This document shows positions 43,414 to 53,239 of a stretch of DNA of 64,000 nucleotides, one piece after another (positions within the stretch are counted from its first letter, which is position 1; each line of letters begins with the position of its first letter). The stretch is taken from NCBI RefSeq assembly GCF_900184255.1, contig NZ_LT854637.1:59963-123962 (forward strand), in the 5' to 3' direction. The notes under the pieces are model-generated. The model was given only the letters and a program-made list of their open reading frames with translations. It made no database searches and was not told the DNA's origin. The DNA is from Haloimpatiens massiliensis (lineage in GTDB: Bacteria; Bacillota; Clostridia; Clostridiales; Clostridiaceae). The position numbers were made by a program, and so were the translations under genes.

Positions 43414-43481
43414 CAAATATAAAATAAAAAAGTTTAGGTATTATAGTTCAAATATATTATAGCAGAAAATATAGAGGTGTT

Positions 43482-44423
43482 ATGATGTTTCATACAAAAT
43501 TTTGTGAAATTATAAATATTAAGTATCCAATAATTCAGGGAGCTATGGCGTGGATTGCAGATGGAACTTTAGCAGCAGCAGTAGCCAATGCAGGAGGCCT
43601 TGGAATAATAGCAGCAGGAAATGCTCCAACAGATTATGTTAGAGAAGAAATAAGAAAGGCAAAGAAACTCACAGATAAGCCTTTTGGAGTTAATATCATG
43701 CTTTTAAGCGAAAATGCACATGAAATAGCTCAGTTAGTTTGCGAAGAAGGAGTTAAGGTTGTAACCACAGGAGCAGGTAATCCAGGTAAGTATATGGACA
43801 TGTGGAAGCAACATGATATAAAGGTAATACCAGTGGTTGCATCCACTGCGCTAGCTAAAAGGATGGAAAAAGCAGGGGCCGATGCTATAATAGCTGAGGG
43901 CTGTGAAGCAGGTGGCCATATAGGGGAGCTAACTACTATGGCGCTACTTCCACAAGTGGTTGACTCAGTTAATATACCAGTAATAGGTGCTGGTGGTATT
44001 GGAGACGGAAGAGGATTGGCGGCAGCCTTTATGCTAGGAGCAGAAGGTGTACAAGTGGGAACTAGATTTTTGGTAGCAGATGAATGTACAGTTCATGAAA
44101 ATTATAAAGAAAAAGTAATAGCAGCTAAGGACATAGATTCAGTAGTAACAGGAAGAAGTACAGGTCATCCAGTTAGAGTACTTAGAAATCAGCTATCAAG
44201 AAAATATGTAACTTTAGAAAAACAAAATGCGTCCTTAGAACAATTTGAAAAATTAGGAGCAGGGGCTTTGAGAAAAGCTGCTCGTGAGGGTGATATGGTA
44301 GGTGGATCAGTTATGGCTGGCCAAATAGCAGGTCTTGTATCTAAAAAAGGAAGTTGTAAGGAAATTGTTCAGGAGATGTTTAGTGAAGCAGAACAAATAA
44401 TAAATAGTATGGCAAAAAAATAG
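43482..44423 (+). CDS. fabK: Enoyl-ACP reductase II (FMN-dependent)
   Basis: 313 residues of the FabK/nitronate monooxygenase-like TIM barrel. Blocks IKYPIIQGAMAWIADGTLAAAVANAGGLG, EGCEAGGHIGELTT and the FMN phosphate site IPVIGAGGIGDGRG...GAEGVQVGTRF. In this operon it is the enoyl reductase (no FabI is present in the cluster). RBS GAGGTG. Confidence 0.95.
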   Translation: MMFHTKFCEIINIKYPIIQGAMAWIADGTLAAAVANAGGLGIIAAGNAPTDYVREEIRKAKKLTDKPFGVNIMLLSENAHEIAQLVCEEGVKVVTTGAGNPGKYMDMWKQHDIKVIPVVASTALAKRMEKAGADAIIAEGCEAGGHIGELTTMALLPQVVDSVNIPVIGAGGIGDGRGLAAAFMLGAEGVQVGTRFLVADECTVHENYKEKVIAAKDIDSVVTGRSTGHPVRVLRNQLSRKYVTLEKQNASLEQFEKLGAGALRKAAREGDMVGGSVMAGQIAGLVSKKGSCKEIVQEMFSEAEQIINSMAKK

Positions 44424-44507
44424 TCTTATAAATAGTTTTATAATTATGACGTTTTTTAATATAAAGATTATTTAATTATGTAAAGGAACACTTTAGGAGG
44501 ATTAAAT

Positions 44508-45440
44508 ATGGGCAAAATAGCGTTTTTGTTCTCAGGACAAGGTGCTCAATATGTGGGCATGGGAAAGGAATTAGCATTAAATATAGATGCTTCTAGAGAA
44601 GTGTTTAAAAAGGCTGATGAAGTTTTAGGGTTTAGCATAAGGAATGTATGTTTTCAGGGTCCTAAAAAAGAATTAGATAAAACCGAAAATACTCAACCTG
44701 CTATATTGACTACAAGTATAGCCGCTTTAAAAGCTATAGAAGCAAAGGGCATTAAGCCAGATATAGTAGCGGGGCTAAGTTTGGGAGAATATTCAGCACT
44801 GGTTTCTAGTGGAGCAATTGAGTTTGAAGATGCAGTAAAGCTTGTAAAAACTAGAGGAAAATTGATGCAAGAAGCTGTGCCTCAAGGAGTAGGAACTATG
44901 GCAGCTATTATAGGATTAGACAAAGATATAGTTAAAGAGTGTTGCGTGGAAGCTTCAAAAGAAGGCATAGTGGAAGTTGCTAATTATAATTGTCCAGGAC
45001 AAATAGTAATTGCCGGGGAAATAAGGGCTGTAGAGCTAGCAGTAGATATATTAAAAGACAAAGGGGCTAAAAGAGCTATATTGCTAGATGTAAGTGGACC
45101 TTTTCATACATCTATGTTAAAGGATGCTGCAGAAAACTTATATAAAGAATTGGAGCATGTGCATATAGATGAACTACAAATTCCTCTTATAACAAATGTT
45201 ACAGGAGATTATGTTAAATACAAGGAAATAAAGGAAAACTTAAAAAAGCAAGTGATGTCTTCAGTAATGTGGGAGCATACTATTAATAAAATGATAGAAG
45301 ATGGAGTAGATACATTTGTAGAAATAGGTCCAGGAAAAGTTTTAAGTGGTTTTGTAAAAAAGATAGATAGGAAGTTAAGAGTAGTAAATATAGAGGATTT
45401 AGATTCACTAGAAAAAGCTATAAGTGTTTTAGAAAGTTAG
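44508..45440 (+). CDS. fabD: Malonyl-CoA:ACP transacylase
   Basis: 310 residues. FLFSGQGAQYVGMGKEL opens the protein. The nucleophile Ser lies in GLSLGEYSAL (about residue 90), and the catalytic His in VSGPFHTSML (about 200). It loads malonate on AcpP. RBS TAGGAGG. Confidence 0.96.
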   Translation: MGKIAFLFSGQGAQYVGMGKELALNIDASREVFKKADEVLGFSIRNVCFQGPKKELDKTENTQPAILTTSIAALKAIEAKGIKPDIVAGLSLGEYSALVSSGAIEFEDAVKLVKTRGKLMQEAVPQGVGTMAAIIGLDKDIVKECCVEASKEGIVEVANYNCPGQIVIAGEIRAVELAVDILKDKGAKRAILLDVSGPFHTSMLKDAAENLYKELEHVHIDELQIPLITNVTGDYVKYKEIKENLKKQVMSSVMWEHTINKMIEDGVDTFVEIGPGKVLSGFVKKIDRKLRVVNIEDLDSLEKAISVLES

Positions 45441-45541
45441 TTTTTATCCCCTGTGTGTTGGCTCTATACTCAAAAGAGATAAGAGCCAATACCACTTTGA
45501 ATAAGTTTTTCTAAGAATCACTTGGTAAAGGAGTGGATTAT

Positions 45542-46282
45542 GTGTTAAAAGGCAAGAATGCTATAGTAACAGGAGCTAGCAGAGGAATAGGAAGAGCAAT
45601 AGCTTTAAAGCTGGCTGAAAAAGGAGTTAATATAGTTATAAATTATAGAAGTAATAAAGAAAAAGCGGAAGAGTTAGTAAAAGAAATAGAAGCCAAAGGA
45701 GTAAAGGCTTTAGCTATAGAAGGAGATGTGAGCATTTTTTCAGAGGCAGAAAGTATGGTAAATACAGCTTTTGAACAGTTGGGTTCAGTAGATATTCTTG
45801 TAAATAATGCAGGAATAACTAAGGATACTTTAATACTTAGAATGAAGGAAGAAGAGTTTGATAAAGTAATAGAAGTAAATCTTAAAGGGGCTTTTAACTG
45901 TTTAAAACATGCCAGCAAGATAATGATGAAGCAAAGAAGTGGAAAAATAATAAACATATCCTCTGTAGTTGGTCTTGTGGGAAATCAAGGACAAATAAAC
46001 TATGCAGCAGCTAAAGCAGGAATTATAGGTATGACTAAATCTGCGGCTAAGGAACTAGCTTCAAGAGGCATAAATGTAAATGCAGTGGCTCCAGGGTTTA
46101 TAAGCACAGATATGACAGCGGTATTATCTGAAAAGGTTAAAGAAGGAGCTGTAAATACTATTCCACTAAAGAGATTAGGAAATCCAGAAGATGTAGCTAA
46201 TGCAGTGACATTTTTAGCTAGTGATGAGGCAGAGTATATAACAGGTCAGGTTATAAATGTAGATGGCGGAATGGTTATGTAG
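45542..46282 (+). CDS. fabG: 3-oxoacyl-ACP reductase
   Basis: 246 residues, classical short-chain dehydrogenase. The NADPH motif VTGASRGIGRAIA lies near residue 8, NNAG near 87, the catalytic Ser in ISSVVG and Y-x3-K in YAAAKAG. GTG 45542 is preferred because AAAGGAGTGG lies at the correct distance; GTG 45533 is within that site. Confidence 0.96.
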   Translation: MLKGKNAIVTGASRGIGRAIALKLAEKGVNIVINYRSNKEKAEELVKEIEAKGVKALAIEGDVSIFSEAESMVNTAFEQLGSVDILVNNAGITKDTLILRMKEEEFDKVIEVNLKGAFNCLKHASKIMMKQRSGKIINISSVVGLVGNQGQINYAAAKAGIIGMTKSAAKELASRGINVNAVAPGFISTDMTAVLSEKVKEGAVNTIPLKRLGNPEDVANAVTFLASDEAEYITGQVINVDGGMVM

Positions 46283-46391
46283 AATTTAAAGTAGACAGTT
46301 TATATAGAAAAAACGGTGTCAAAACATATAAGGGAATTTTAACAAATTAAGAATTAAGAATTGAGAATCAAGAATAGAGGGATGATAAGTT

Positions 46392-47633
46392 ATGAAGAGA
46401 GCAGTAGTTGTTACAGGAGTAGGAGCAATTACTCCTGTAGGTAATGATGTAGATACATTTTGGAATAATATAAAAAATGGAGTGTCAGGAATAGATTTTA
46501 TAAAGGGATTTGATGCTAGTGATCAAAAGGTAAAGGTTGCAGCAGAAGTTAAAGATTTTGATCCTAAAGATTACATGGATAGAAGAGAAGCTAAGAGAAT
46601 GGATAGATATTGTCAGCTAGCTATGGTAGCTGCAGAAGAGGCAGTAAAGGATTCAGGATTAGATTTAGAAAAAGTAAATAAGGAAAGAGTCGGGGTTTTA
46701 GTAGGTTCAGGAGTAGGTGGAATACTTACATTGGAAGGGGAGCATAAAAAGCTTTTAGAAAAAGGACCTTCTAGGGTGTCACCTTTTATGATACCTATGT
46801 TAATAGGAAATATGGCTGCAGGAAATATAGCTATAAAATTTGGAGCTAAAGGTCCATGCACTACTGTAGTTACAGCTTGTGCCACAGGTACTAATGCCAT
46901 AGGAGATGCTTTCAGACTTATAGAGCATGGCTATGCGGATGTAGTAATAGCAGGGGGAAGTGAAGGGTCCATAACGCCTCTTACAGTGGCAGGTTTTGCG
47001 TCACTTACTGCTCTAAGTAAAAGTGAAGATCCTAAGAGAGCATCTATTCCTTTTGATAAAGAGAGAGATGGATTTGTAATTGGTGAGGGAGCTGGAATTG
47101 TTGTATTGGAATCACTAGAGCATGCTAAAAATAGAGGTGCTAAAATATACGCTGAAATGAAAGGTTATAGTATGACTTGTGATGCATATCATATAACTTC
47201 ACCAGCACCAGATGGAGAAGGTGGCGCTAGAGCTATGAAGCTTGCTATAGAAGATGCAGGAATAAGAGAAGAGGACATAGATTATATAAATGCTCATGGA
47301 ACAAGTACACCATATAATGATAAATTTGAAACAGCAGCTATAAAGAATGTATTTAAAGAGAGGGCTTATAATATACCTGTAAGTTCAACAAAATCTATGA
47401 CAGGACACCTTTTAGGCGCTGCAGGTGCAGTAGAAGCTATAATTTGCATAAAGGCTGTACAAGAGGGATTTATACCTCCAACTGTGGGCTACAAGGTAAA
47501 AGATGAAGAATGTGATCTTGATTATGTTCCTAATGTAGGAAGAAAAGAAGATATAACTTATGCATTATCCAATTCACTTGGATTTGGAGGTCATAATGCA
47601 ACTATAATAATAAAGAAATGGGATGACAAATAG
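46392..47633 (+). CDS. fabF: 3-oxoacyl-ACP synthase II
   Basis: 413 residues. The catalytic Cys is in VVTACATGTNAIGDA (about 163), with His in INAHGTSTPYNDKFE and STKSMTGHLLGAAGAVE. It performs chain elongation. The 100-bp gap upstream contains irregular AAGAATT(A/G)AGAAT repeats common in clostridial spacers. Confidence 0.96.
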   Translation: MKRAVVVTGVGAITPVGNDVDTFWNNIKNGVSGIDFIKGFDASDQKVKVAAEVKDFDPKDYMDRREAKRMDRYCQLAMVAAEEAVKDSGLDLEKVNKERVGVLVGSGVGGILTLEGEHKKLLEKGPSRVSPFMIPMLIGNMAAGNIAIKFGAKGPCTTVVTACATGTNAIGDAFRLIEHGYADVVIAGGSEGSITPLTVAGFASLTALSKSEDPKRASIPFDKERDGFVIGEGAGIVVLESLEHAKNRGAKIYAEMKGYSMTCDAYHITSPAPDGEGGARAMKLAIEDAGIREEDIDYINAHGTSTPYNDKFETAAIKNVFKERAYNIPVSSTKSMTGHLLGAAGAVEAIICIKAVQEGFIPPTVGYKVKDEECDLDYVPNVGRKEDITYALSNSLGFGGHNATIIIKKWDDK

Positions 47634-47634
47634 T

Positions 47635-48135
47635 ATGAATTACAAAGAAATATGTGATTTGATAAATACTGTTAGTGAGTCAAAGCTTACTTCTTTTGAA
47701 ATAGAGATAGATGGAATACATCTAAAAATGGGTAAAGAAGAAAAGGTATTAGTAGAAGAAAATAATTCTAAGTTAATATCACATAATATATCAGCAAACA
47801 ATAAAAAAGAAAATTCTTTTAAGAAGGAAGTTGCATTAGAAAGGGAAGTTCAGGTAGAAACAGAGAAAGAATTAAAACAGCAGGATGATAAAAATATAGA
47901 TATTGTTAAATCACCTATAGTAGGTACTTTTTATGCAGCACCATCTCCAGATAAGGATGACTTTGTAAATATAGGTTCAGTGGTTAAAAAGGGAGAAACA
48001 CTATGTATAATAGAGGCTATGAAGCTTATGAATGATATAGAAGCGGAAGTAGATGGGGAAATAGTGGATATTCTTGTGAAAAATGAAGACATGGTAGAAT
48101 ATGGTCAACCACTTTTTAAAATAAGAAAAAGGTAA
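47635..48135 (+). CDS. accB: Biotin carboxyl carrier protein of acetyl-CoA carboxylase
   Basis: 166 residues. The biotinyl domain is C-terminal with the biotinylation motif EAMKLMNDIEAEVDG (Lys in AMKLM). The N-terminal part MNYKEICDLINTVSESKLTS is typical of AccB, and a Lys/Glu-rich linker joins the two. ATG 47635 fits the family start; ATG 47623 would add four residues and overlap fabF by 11 bases. Confidence 0.95.
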   Translation: MNYKEICDLINTVSESKLTSFEIEIDGIHLKMGKEEKVLVEENNSKLISHNISANNKKENSFKKEVALEREVQVETEKELKQQDDKNIDIVKSPIVGTFYAAPSPDKDDFVNIGSVVKKGETLCIIEAMKLMNDIEAEVDGEIVDILVKNEDMVEYGQPLFKIRKR

Positions 48136-48143
48136 TATAAAAT

Positions 48144-48182
48144 CCTCAGTCCTAAGGGATACTCTAAGGATTGAGGATTAAA
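48144..48182 (+). other. Intercistronic hairpin between accB and fabZ
   Basis: ATCCTCAGTCCT and AGGATTGAGGAT pair with a 13-nt loop; no T-run follows. The gap to fabZ (185 bp) is otherwise plain AT-rich DNA. Confidence 0.5.
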
Positions 48183-48320
48183 AGTATTAAATAAACTAAA
48201 TCTACCCAAGGTAATAAATTTATTAAGTAAACTAAAAATACTAGATTAATTAAGAAATTATATTATTTATATAAAATCTTAAATTCATTCACTAACTATA
48301 TTATTTGGAGGTAATAATTT

Positions 48321-48761
48321 ATGGAAACTATAAGTAGGAGTCTTAATATAAAAGAAATAATGGAAATAATACCTCACAGATATCCATTTTTATTAGTGGA
48401 TAAAATAGAAGAATTGGAACCAGGAATTAAAGCAGTAGGATATAAAAATGTCACCATGAATGAATATTTTTTTCAAGGACATTTTCCAGGTGAACCTGTT
48501 ATGCCGGGAGTTTTAATAATAGAAGCATTGGCGCAGGTGGGAGCAGTAGCCCTTTTAAGTTTAGAAGAGTATAAAGGAAAGATAGGTTATTTCGGTGGAA
48601 TAAATAAGGCTAGATTTAGAAGAAAAGTGGTACCGGGAGATGTACTTAAACTAGAAGTGGAAATAATAAAAAGAAAAGGCCCTATGGGAATAGGAAAAGC
48701 AGTAGCTACAGTAAATGGGGAAAAGGCAGCAGAAGGAGAGCTTACTTTTGCTATAGGCTAG
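48321..48761 (+). CDS. fabZ: 3-hydroxyacyl-ACP dehydratase FabZ
   Basis: 146 residues, single hot-dog domain. IMEIIPHRYPFLLVDKIEEL and the active-site block GHFPGEPVMPGVLIIEALAQVGA carry the His and Glu of FabZ. It dehydrates 3-hydroxyacyl-ACP. No FabA or FabM accompanies it here, so how unsaturated fatty acids are made is not shown by this cluster. Confidence 0.96.
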   Translation: METISRSLNIKEIMEIIPHRYPFLLVDKIEELEPGIKAVGYKNVTMNEYFFQGHFPGEPVMPGVLIIEALAQVGAVALLSLEEYKGKIGYFGGINKARFRRKVVPGDVLKLEVEIIKRKGPMGIGKAVATVNGEKAAEGELTFAIG

Positions 48762-48914
48762 TTTTAAGGTAGTCACTAGTCAACAATCACCAATCCCTAA
48801 ATTGTAATTGCGTTACGGATTAGAATGAAGAATTATTAGTTATTTATTATAGATTAGATATTTAGAAATAAGGATTAGTGATTGGACATTAATAGAAAAG
48901 GTGAGGTGATTTAA

Positions 48915-50258
48915 TTGTTTAGTAAGATATTAATTGCAAATAGAGGAGAAATTGCAGTTAGAATAATAAGGGCTTGTAGAGAGATGGGAATAGAGACTGT
49001 AGCGGTTTATTCACAAGCTGATAAGGATGCTCTTCATGTTCAATTAGCAGATGAGAAAGTTTGCATTGGACCAGCTAAATCTAAGGATAGTTATTTAAAT
49101 ATGGAAAATATAATAAGTGCCACAGTGCTTACAGGAGCAGAAGCTATACATCCAGGCTTTGGATTTTTATCAGAAAATAGCAAGTTTGCTCACATGTGCA
49201 AAGAGTGTAATATAGTATTTATAGGACCAGATTTTGATGTAATAGAAAATTTGGGAAATAAATCAAAGGCAAAAGAAATGATGAAAGGGGCACAGGTTCC
49301 AGTTATACGAGGTTCAGAGGGTGCTGTATGTGATGAAGAAGAAGGACTTTATATTGCCAAAGATATAGGTTTTCCTGTAATGATAAAGGCTTCTGCAGGT
49401 GGAGGCGGAAGAGGAATAAGAATAGTGAGAGAAGAGGGAGAATTCTTAAATTCCTTTAGAAGTGCTAAAAGTGAAGCAAAAGCAGCCTTTGGGGATGACA
49501 GCATGTATATTGAAAAATTTATAGAAAAACCTAGACATATTGAGTTTCAGATATTAGCCGACAATTACGGAAATGTGATTCATTTGGGAGAGAGAGATTG
49601 TTCACTTCAAAGAAGAAATCAAAAGGTGCTAGAAGAAGCACCATCTACTGTAATAGATGAAAAACTTAGAAACAAAATGGGAGAAATAGCTGTTAGGGCA
49701 GCTAAGGCAGCAGGATATAGTAATGCAGGTACCATTGAATTTTTAGTAGATAGTAGAGGTGATTTCTACTTTATGGAGATGAATACTAGAATACAGGTAG
49801 AACATCCTATAACTGAAATGGTTACAGGAGTAGATCTTATAAAAATGCAAATAAAAATAGCTAGTGGAGAGAAGCTACTTTTAAGGCAAGAAGATATAAA
49901 AATAAAAGGTCATGCTATAGAATGTAGAATAAATGCAGAAAATCCTAATAAGGGATTTATGCCTTGCCCTGGAGAGATAGAATATCTTTATGTACCTGGA
50001 GGATTAGGAGTAAGACTTGATTCTGCAGTATACCAAGGTTATAAGATACCTCCAAACTATGATTCCATGATTGGAAAGTTAATAGTCTATGGAGAAACTA
50101 GAGATGAAGCTATAATGAGGATGAGAAGGGCCCTTGTAGAATTTATAATAGAGGGAGTAGATACAAATATAGATTTTCAATTCGACATATTAAATAATGA
50201 GAAATTTGTATCTGGAGATTTTCACACAGGCTTTATAGAAAGTCAATTTTTAAAGTAA
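48915..50258 (+). CDS. accC: Acetyl-CoA carboxylase biotin carboxylase
   Basis: 447 residues with the complete ATP-grasp layout: ILIANRGEIAVRIIRACREMGIE, glycine loop ASAGGGGRGIR, HIEFQILADNYGNVIHLGERDCS, and FMEMNTRIQVEHPITEMVTG. TTG start behind GAGGTGATT. The 150-bp gap to fabZ contains an imperfect inverted repeat (CAATCACCAATCC and GGATTAGTGATTG). Confidence 0.96.
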   Translation: MFSKILIANRGEIAVRIIRACREMGIETVAVYSQADKDALHVQLADEKVCIGPAKSKDSYLNMENIISATVLTGAEAIHPGFGFLSENSKFAHMCKECNIVFIGPDFDVIENLGNKSKAKEMMKGAQVPVIRGSEGAVCDEEEGLYIAKDIGFPVMIKASAGGGGRGIRIVREEGEFLNSFRSAKSEAKAAFGDDSMYIEKFIEKPRHIEFQILADNYGNVIHLGERDCSLQRRNQKVLEEAPSTVIDEKLRNKMGEIAVRAAKAAGYSNAGTIEFLVDSRGDFYFMEMNTRIQVEHPITEMVTGVDLIKMQIKIASGEKLLLRQEDIKIKGHAIECRINAENPNKGFMPCPGEIEYLYVPGGLGVRLDSAVYQGYKIPPNYDSMIGKLIVYGETRDEAIMRMRRALVEFIIEGVDTNIDFQFDILNNEKFVSGDFHTGFIESQFLK

Positions 50259-50273
50259 GGTAGGTAAAGGCCT

Positions 50274-51137
50274 ATGTTTGAATTTAGAAAGCTTTTAAAA
50301 AAGGATAAATATATTCAAGTTCAAGAGAAAAATATTGTGGATAATGTTAATAAAAAGCCTAGTATACCTGATGGAATGTGGATAAAATGTGAGAACTGTG
50401 GAAGTATTATATATAAAGAAGACGTAAAAAGAAATTTAAATGTATGTACAAATTGTAATTATAATTTTAGATTAGGTGCTAGAGAAAGAATAAAGTTAAT
50501 TTGTGATGAAGGCACTTTTATTGAGATGGATACAAATATAGAAAGTAAAAATATACTTAATTTCCCGGGATACCAGGAGAAGTTAGCAAAGGAAGAAAAA
50601 AAATCCGGAGAAAAAGATGCAGTAGTTACTGGAATTTGTAGAATTCATGGATATAAAGCTATAATCGCAGTTATGGATAGTAATTTTATGATGGGAAGTA
50701 TGGGAGCTGTAGTAGGTGAAAAAATTACTAGAGCTATCGAAAGAGCAACGAAAGAAAGACTCCCTATAATAATTTTTACCACTTCAGGGGGAGCCAGAAT
50801 GCAGGAGGGAATGGTATCACTTATGCAGATGGCTAAAACTAGTAGCGCTCTAGGCAAACATAGTGATGAAGGACTTTTGTATATAACAGTACTTACGGAT
50901 CCAACTACAGGTGGAGTGACAGCTAGTTTTGCTATGCTTGGAGATATAATTCTTGCAGAACCAGGAGCTCTTATAGGCTTTGCAGGAAAGAGAGTAATTC
51001 AGCAAACCATAAATCAAACATTACCTAAAGAATTTCAAACTGCAGAGTTTCTACTAGAAAAAGGATTTGTGGATAAAATAGTTGGTAGAGCTGATTTAAA
51101 GAGAACTCTAGGACAAATTCTTAGGATGCATAAATAG
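50274..51137 (+). CDS. accD: Acetyl-CoA carboxylase carboxyltransferase beta subunit
   Basis: 287 residues. A zinc ribbon CENCGSIIYKEDVKRNLNVC (C-x2-C...C-x2-C, about 38-60) precedes the crotonase-fold carboxyltransferase with TSGGARMQEGM and TDPTTGGVTASFAMLGD. Pairs with AccA. Confidence 0.96.
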   Translation: MFEFRKLLKKDKYIQVQEKNIVDNVNKKPSIPDGMWIKCENCGSIIYKEDVKRNLNVCTNCNYNFRLGARERIKLICDEGTFIEMDTNIESKNILNFPGYQEKLAKEEKKSGEKDAVVTGICRIHGYKAIIAVMDSNFMMGSMGAVVGEKITRAIERATKERLPIIIFTTSGGARMQEGMVSLMQMAKTSSALGKHSDEGLLYITVLTDPTTGGVTASFAMLGDIILAEPGALIGFAGKRVIQQTINQTLPKEFQTAEFLLEKGFVDKIVGRADLKRTLGQILRMHK

Positions 51138-51153
51138 CTGTGGAGGTGAAAAA

Positions 51154-51951
51154 ATGAGCAATATAACCCCTTGGGAAAAGCTGAAAATAGCGAGAATGGT
51201 AGAAAGACCTACCGCTCTTGATTATATAGATATAATATTTAATTCTTTTATAGAGTTGCACGGAGATAGATATTTTGGAGATGACAGCTGCACAGTGGGT
51301 GGTATTGGTGAGCTTGAGGATATTCCAGTTACCATAATAGGGCAGCAGAAAGGAAAAAATACTAAAGAAAATATAAAGAGAAATTTTGGCATGGCAAATC
51401 CAGAAGGATATAGAAAGGCTTTAAGACTTATGAAGCAGGCAGAAAAATTTAAAAGGCCTGTAATTTGCTTTGTAGACACTCCAGGTGCATTTTGTGGTGT
51501 AGGAGCTGAGGAGAGAGGTCAAGGAGAAGCTATAGCTAGAAATTTATTAGAAATGTCTAAATTAAAAACACCAATTATATCTATAGTTATTGGTGAAGGT
51601 GGCAGCGGAGGAGCACTTGCCCTAGCAGTAGGTGACCAAGTGTGGATGCTTGAAAACTCTATATATTCTATATTGTCACCAGAGGGACTTGCAACTATAT
51701 TGTGGAAGAATTCTTCTAGGGCAAAAGAAGCTGCTAACATTATGAAAATAACAGCTAAGGATCTTAAAGATTTAGGAATAATAGATAAGATAATAAAGGA
51801 GCCCCAAGGCGGAGCTCACGAATCTGTTGAGGATGTTGCTTTAGATATTAAAAATAATTTATTAGAAACTTTAAAAATGTTAAAGAAATTATCTACAGAA
51901 GAACTTTTAGAAGGAAGATATAATAAATTTAGAGAAATGGGAGTATATTAG
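51154..51951 (+). CDS. accA: Acetyl-CoA carboxylase carboxyltransferase alpha subunit
   Basis: 265 residues. PVICFVDTPGAFCGVGAEERGQGEAIARN and the oxyanion region VIGEGGSGGALALAVGD are diagnostic. Short of about 50 N-terminal residues compared with the E. coli protein, as usual in Firmicutes. Last gene of the operon, RBS GTGGAGG. Confidence 0.96.
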   Translation: MSNITPWEKLKIARMVERPTALDYIDIIFNSFIELHGDRYFGDDSCTVGGIGELEDIPVTIIGQQKGKNTKENIKRNFGMANPEGYRKALRLMKQAEKFKRPVICFVDTPGAFCGVGAEERGQGEAIARNLLEMSKLKTPIISIVIGEGGSGGALALAVGDQVWMLENSIYSILSPEGLATILWKNSSRAKEAANIMKITAKDLKDLGIIDKIIKEPQGGAHESVEDVALDIKNNLLETLKMLKKLSTEELLEGRYNKFREMGVY

Positions 51952-51983
51952 AGGGCTAGAGTGTCAGAGGTCTAGAGGGCTAA
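51950..51983 (+). repeat. CTAG-type short repeat tract after accA
   Basis: A short version of the GGGCTAGAG tract seen after kamE, here four units directly after the stop codon. Confidence 0.65.
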
Positions 51984-52016
51984 TTTAGATTCTATGATAA
52001 TATATGATAAATATAA

Positions 52017-52074
52017 GTAAAGAGAGATAAGGACTTCATAAGATTAAAGTCCTTATCTCTCTTTGAATTTTTAA
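52017..52074 (+). terminator. Fatty acid operon terminator
   Basis: AAAGAGAGATAAGGACTT (52019-52036) pairs perfectly with its complement at 52046-52063, followed by a T-rich tail. Confidence 0.88.
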
Positions 52075-52122
52075 ATTTAACTTCAAGTCTTTAATTTAAT
52101 TGGGGGATGAAGTTTTTAGTGA

Positions 52123-52563
52123 TTATTGAATTTCTATTTTTTTAGTATTAGTTCTTTCTTTTTCTTTTTTAGGAAGATTTATTTTTAGTATTCCATTTGA
52201 AAATTCTGCTTTAATATCTTTATCATTTACATTATCTACATAGAAACTTCTTTTAAATTCACCATAGGAAATTTCCCTTCTTACGTAATTTGAAGTACTA
52301 TCTTCTAGCCTATCTTGTTTTTTAGCAGAAATTGTAAGATAATTATTAGCATATTCTATAGTTATAGCTTCTTTGTTTATGCCTGGTAATTCTGCTTCAA
52401 TCATATAATTTGTATCTGTTTCTTTAACATCAACTCTAAAAGAATTTCCCATTAGTTCATTGGAGCTAAAGAAATCATCTTTAAAGAAGTTGTCAAAGAA
52501 TTTATTAAAATAATCATCTCTTTTCACTATATTATTTCTTTTAAAAGGAACTAAATCAAACAT
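52123..52563 (-). CDS. Hsp20/alpha-crystallin small heat shock protein
   Basis: 146 residues. The alpha-crystallin domain covers about 42-135 (RVDVKETDTNYMIEAELPGI, YLTISAKK, RREISYGEFKRSF) and ends with the A-x-x-x-N-G-I-L-x-I-x-x-P signature (AEFSNGILKINLPK). It holds unfolding proteins. The start is ATG 52563, placed after GGAGG with good spacing; the longer frame would include that RBS. I see no CIRCE element upstream. Confidence 0.93.
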   Translation of the reverse strand: MFDLVPFKRNNIVKRDDYFNKFFDNFFKDDFFSSNELMGNSFRVDVKETDTNYMIEAELPGINKEAITIEYANNYLTISAKKQDRLEDSTSNYVRREISYGEFKRSFYVDNVNDKDIKAEFSNGILKINLPKKEKERTNTKKIEIQ

Positions 52564-53239
52564 AAATAACAACCTCCTCAAAATATTTAATTTTTATTAC
52601 AAATATATAATACAATAAAGGTCAAAGAAAGTCAAAGTCTATAAAATTTAGATATAAAGATATTTTAAAAGATAATCTTAGAAAATCGTATTAATTTTAA
52701 GTATTTTAACATTTTTGCAGAAATCTTAATATTTAAGTTTTGTATTTGTAAAACTTAATATAGTATCAACAGCATAAAATATTACCTATTTTTAGTTTTA
52801 TTTTTTCAAAGTCTTACTATCCTTTAATATGAAGGGTAGTTACCTATTTTCAGTTTTTTAAGTTGTCTTAGATATTTTACCAGGTGAAGGTAAAAGCTTA
52901 GGTTTTACTATATTCGTATTCTTGACATAACCGCATGTATTTAGTTATTAAAAACATTTATGATAGTATTATGTACATTTCCAATAATAGTATACTTAGG
53001 TTGCCAGTATGCTACTAACTTAAGTATTAAAATTTTTATCAATATATTTGAATATGAAAGTATGTTTTTGACAAGTTCTTTATCTGTAAATAAATTGAAT
53101 TTATTTACAAATATATAATTTTAATATGAAACTAATACAAATATATCTAAAAAAAATATATAAGTAATTATAACTAATAAGAGTTAATGGTATAATATAA
53201 GTAAATAATAGGGTTAATAAAGGGTTAGGTGGTTAGTTT
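52564..53239. other. 676-bp gene-free AT-rich region
   Basis: No intact gene, tRNA or convincing riboswitch is visible. A 22-codon protein-like scrap (VVLDILPGEGKSLGFTIFVF) near 52863-52928 may be debris. A near-direct repeat of GTTACCTATTTTCAGTTTT / ATTACCTATTTTTAGTTTT occurs at about 52782 and 52840. Confidence 0.4.

Noticed and set aside
52780..52960. Gene fragment or riboswitch in the gap after hsp20
   Set aside because: One 22-codon scrap and a short direct repeat are too little to support either.
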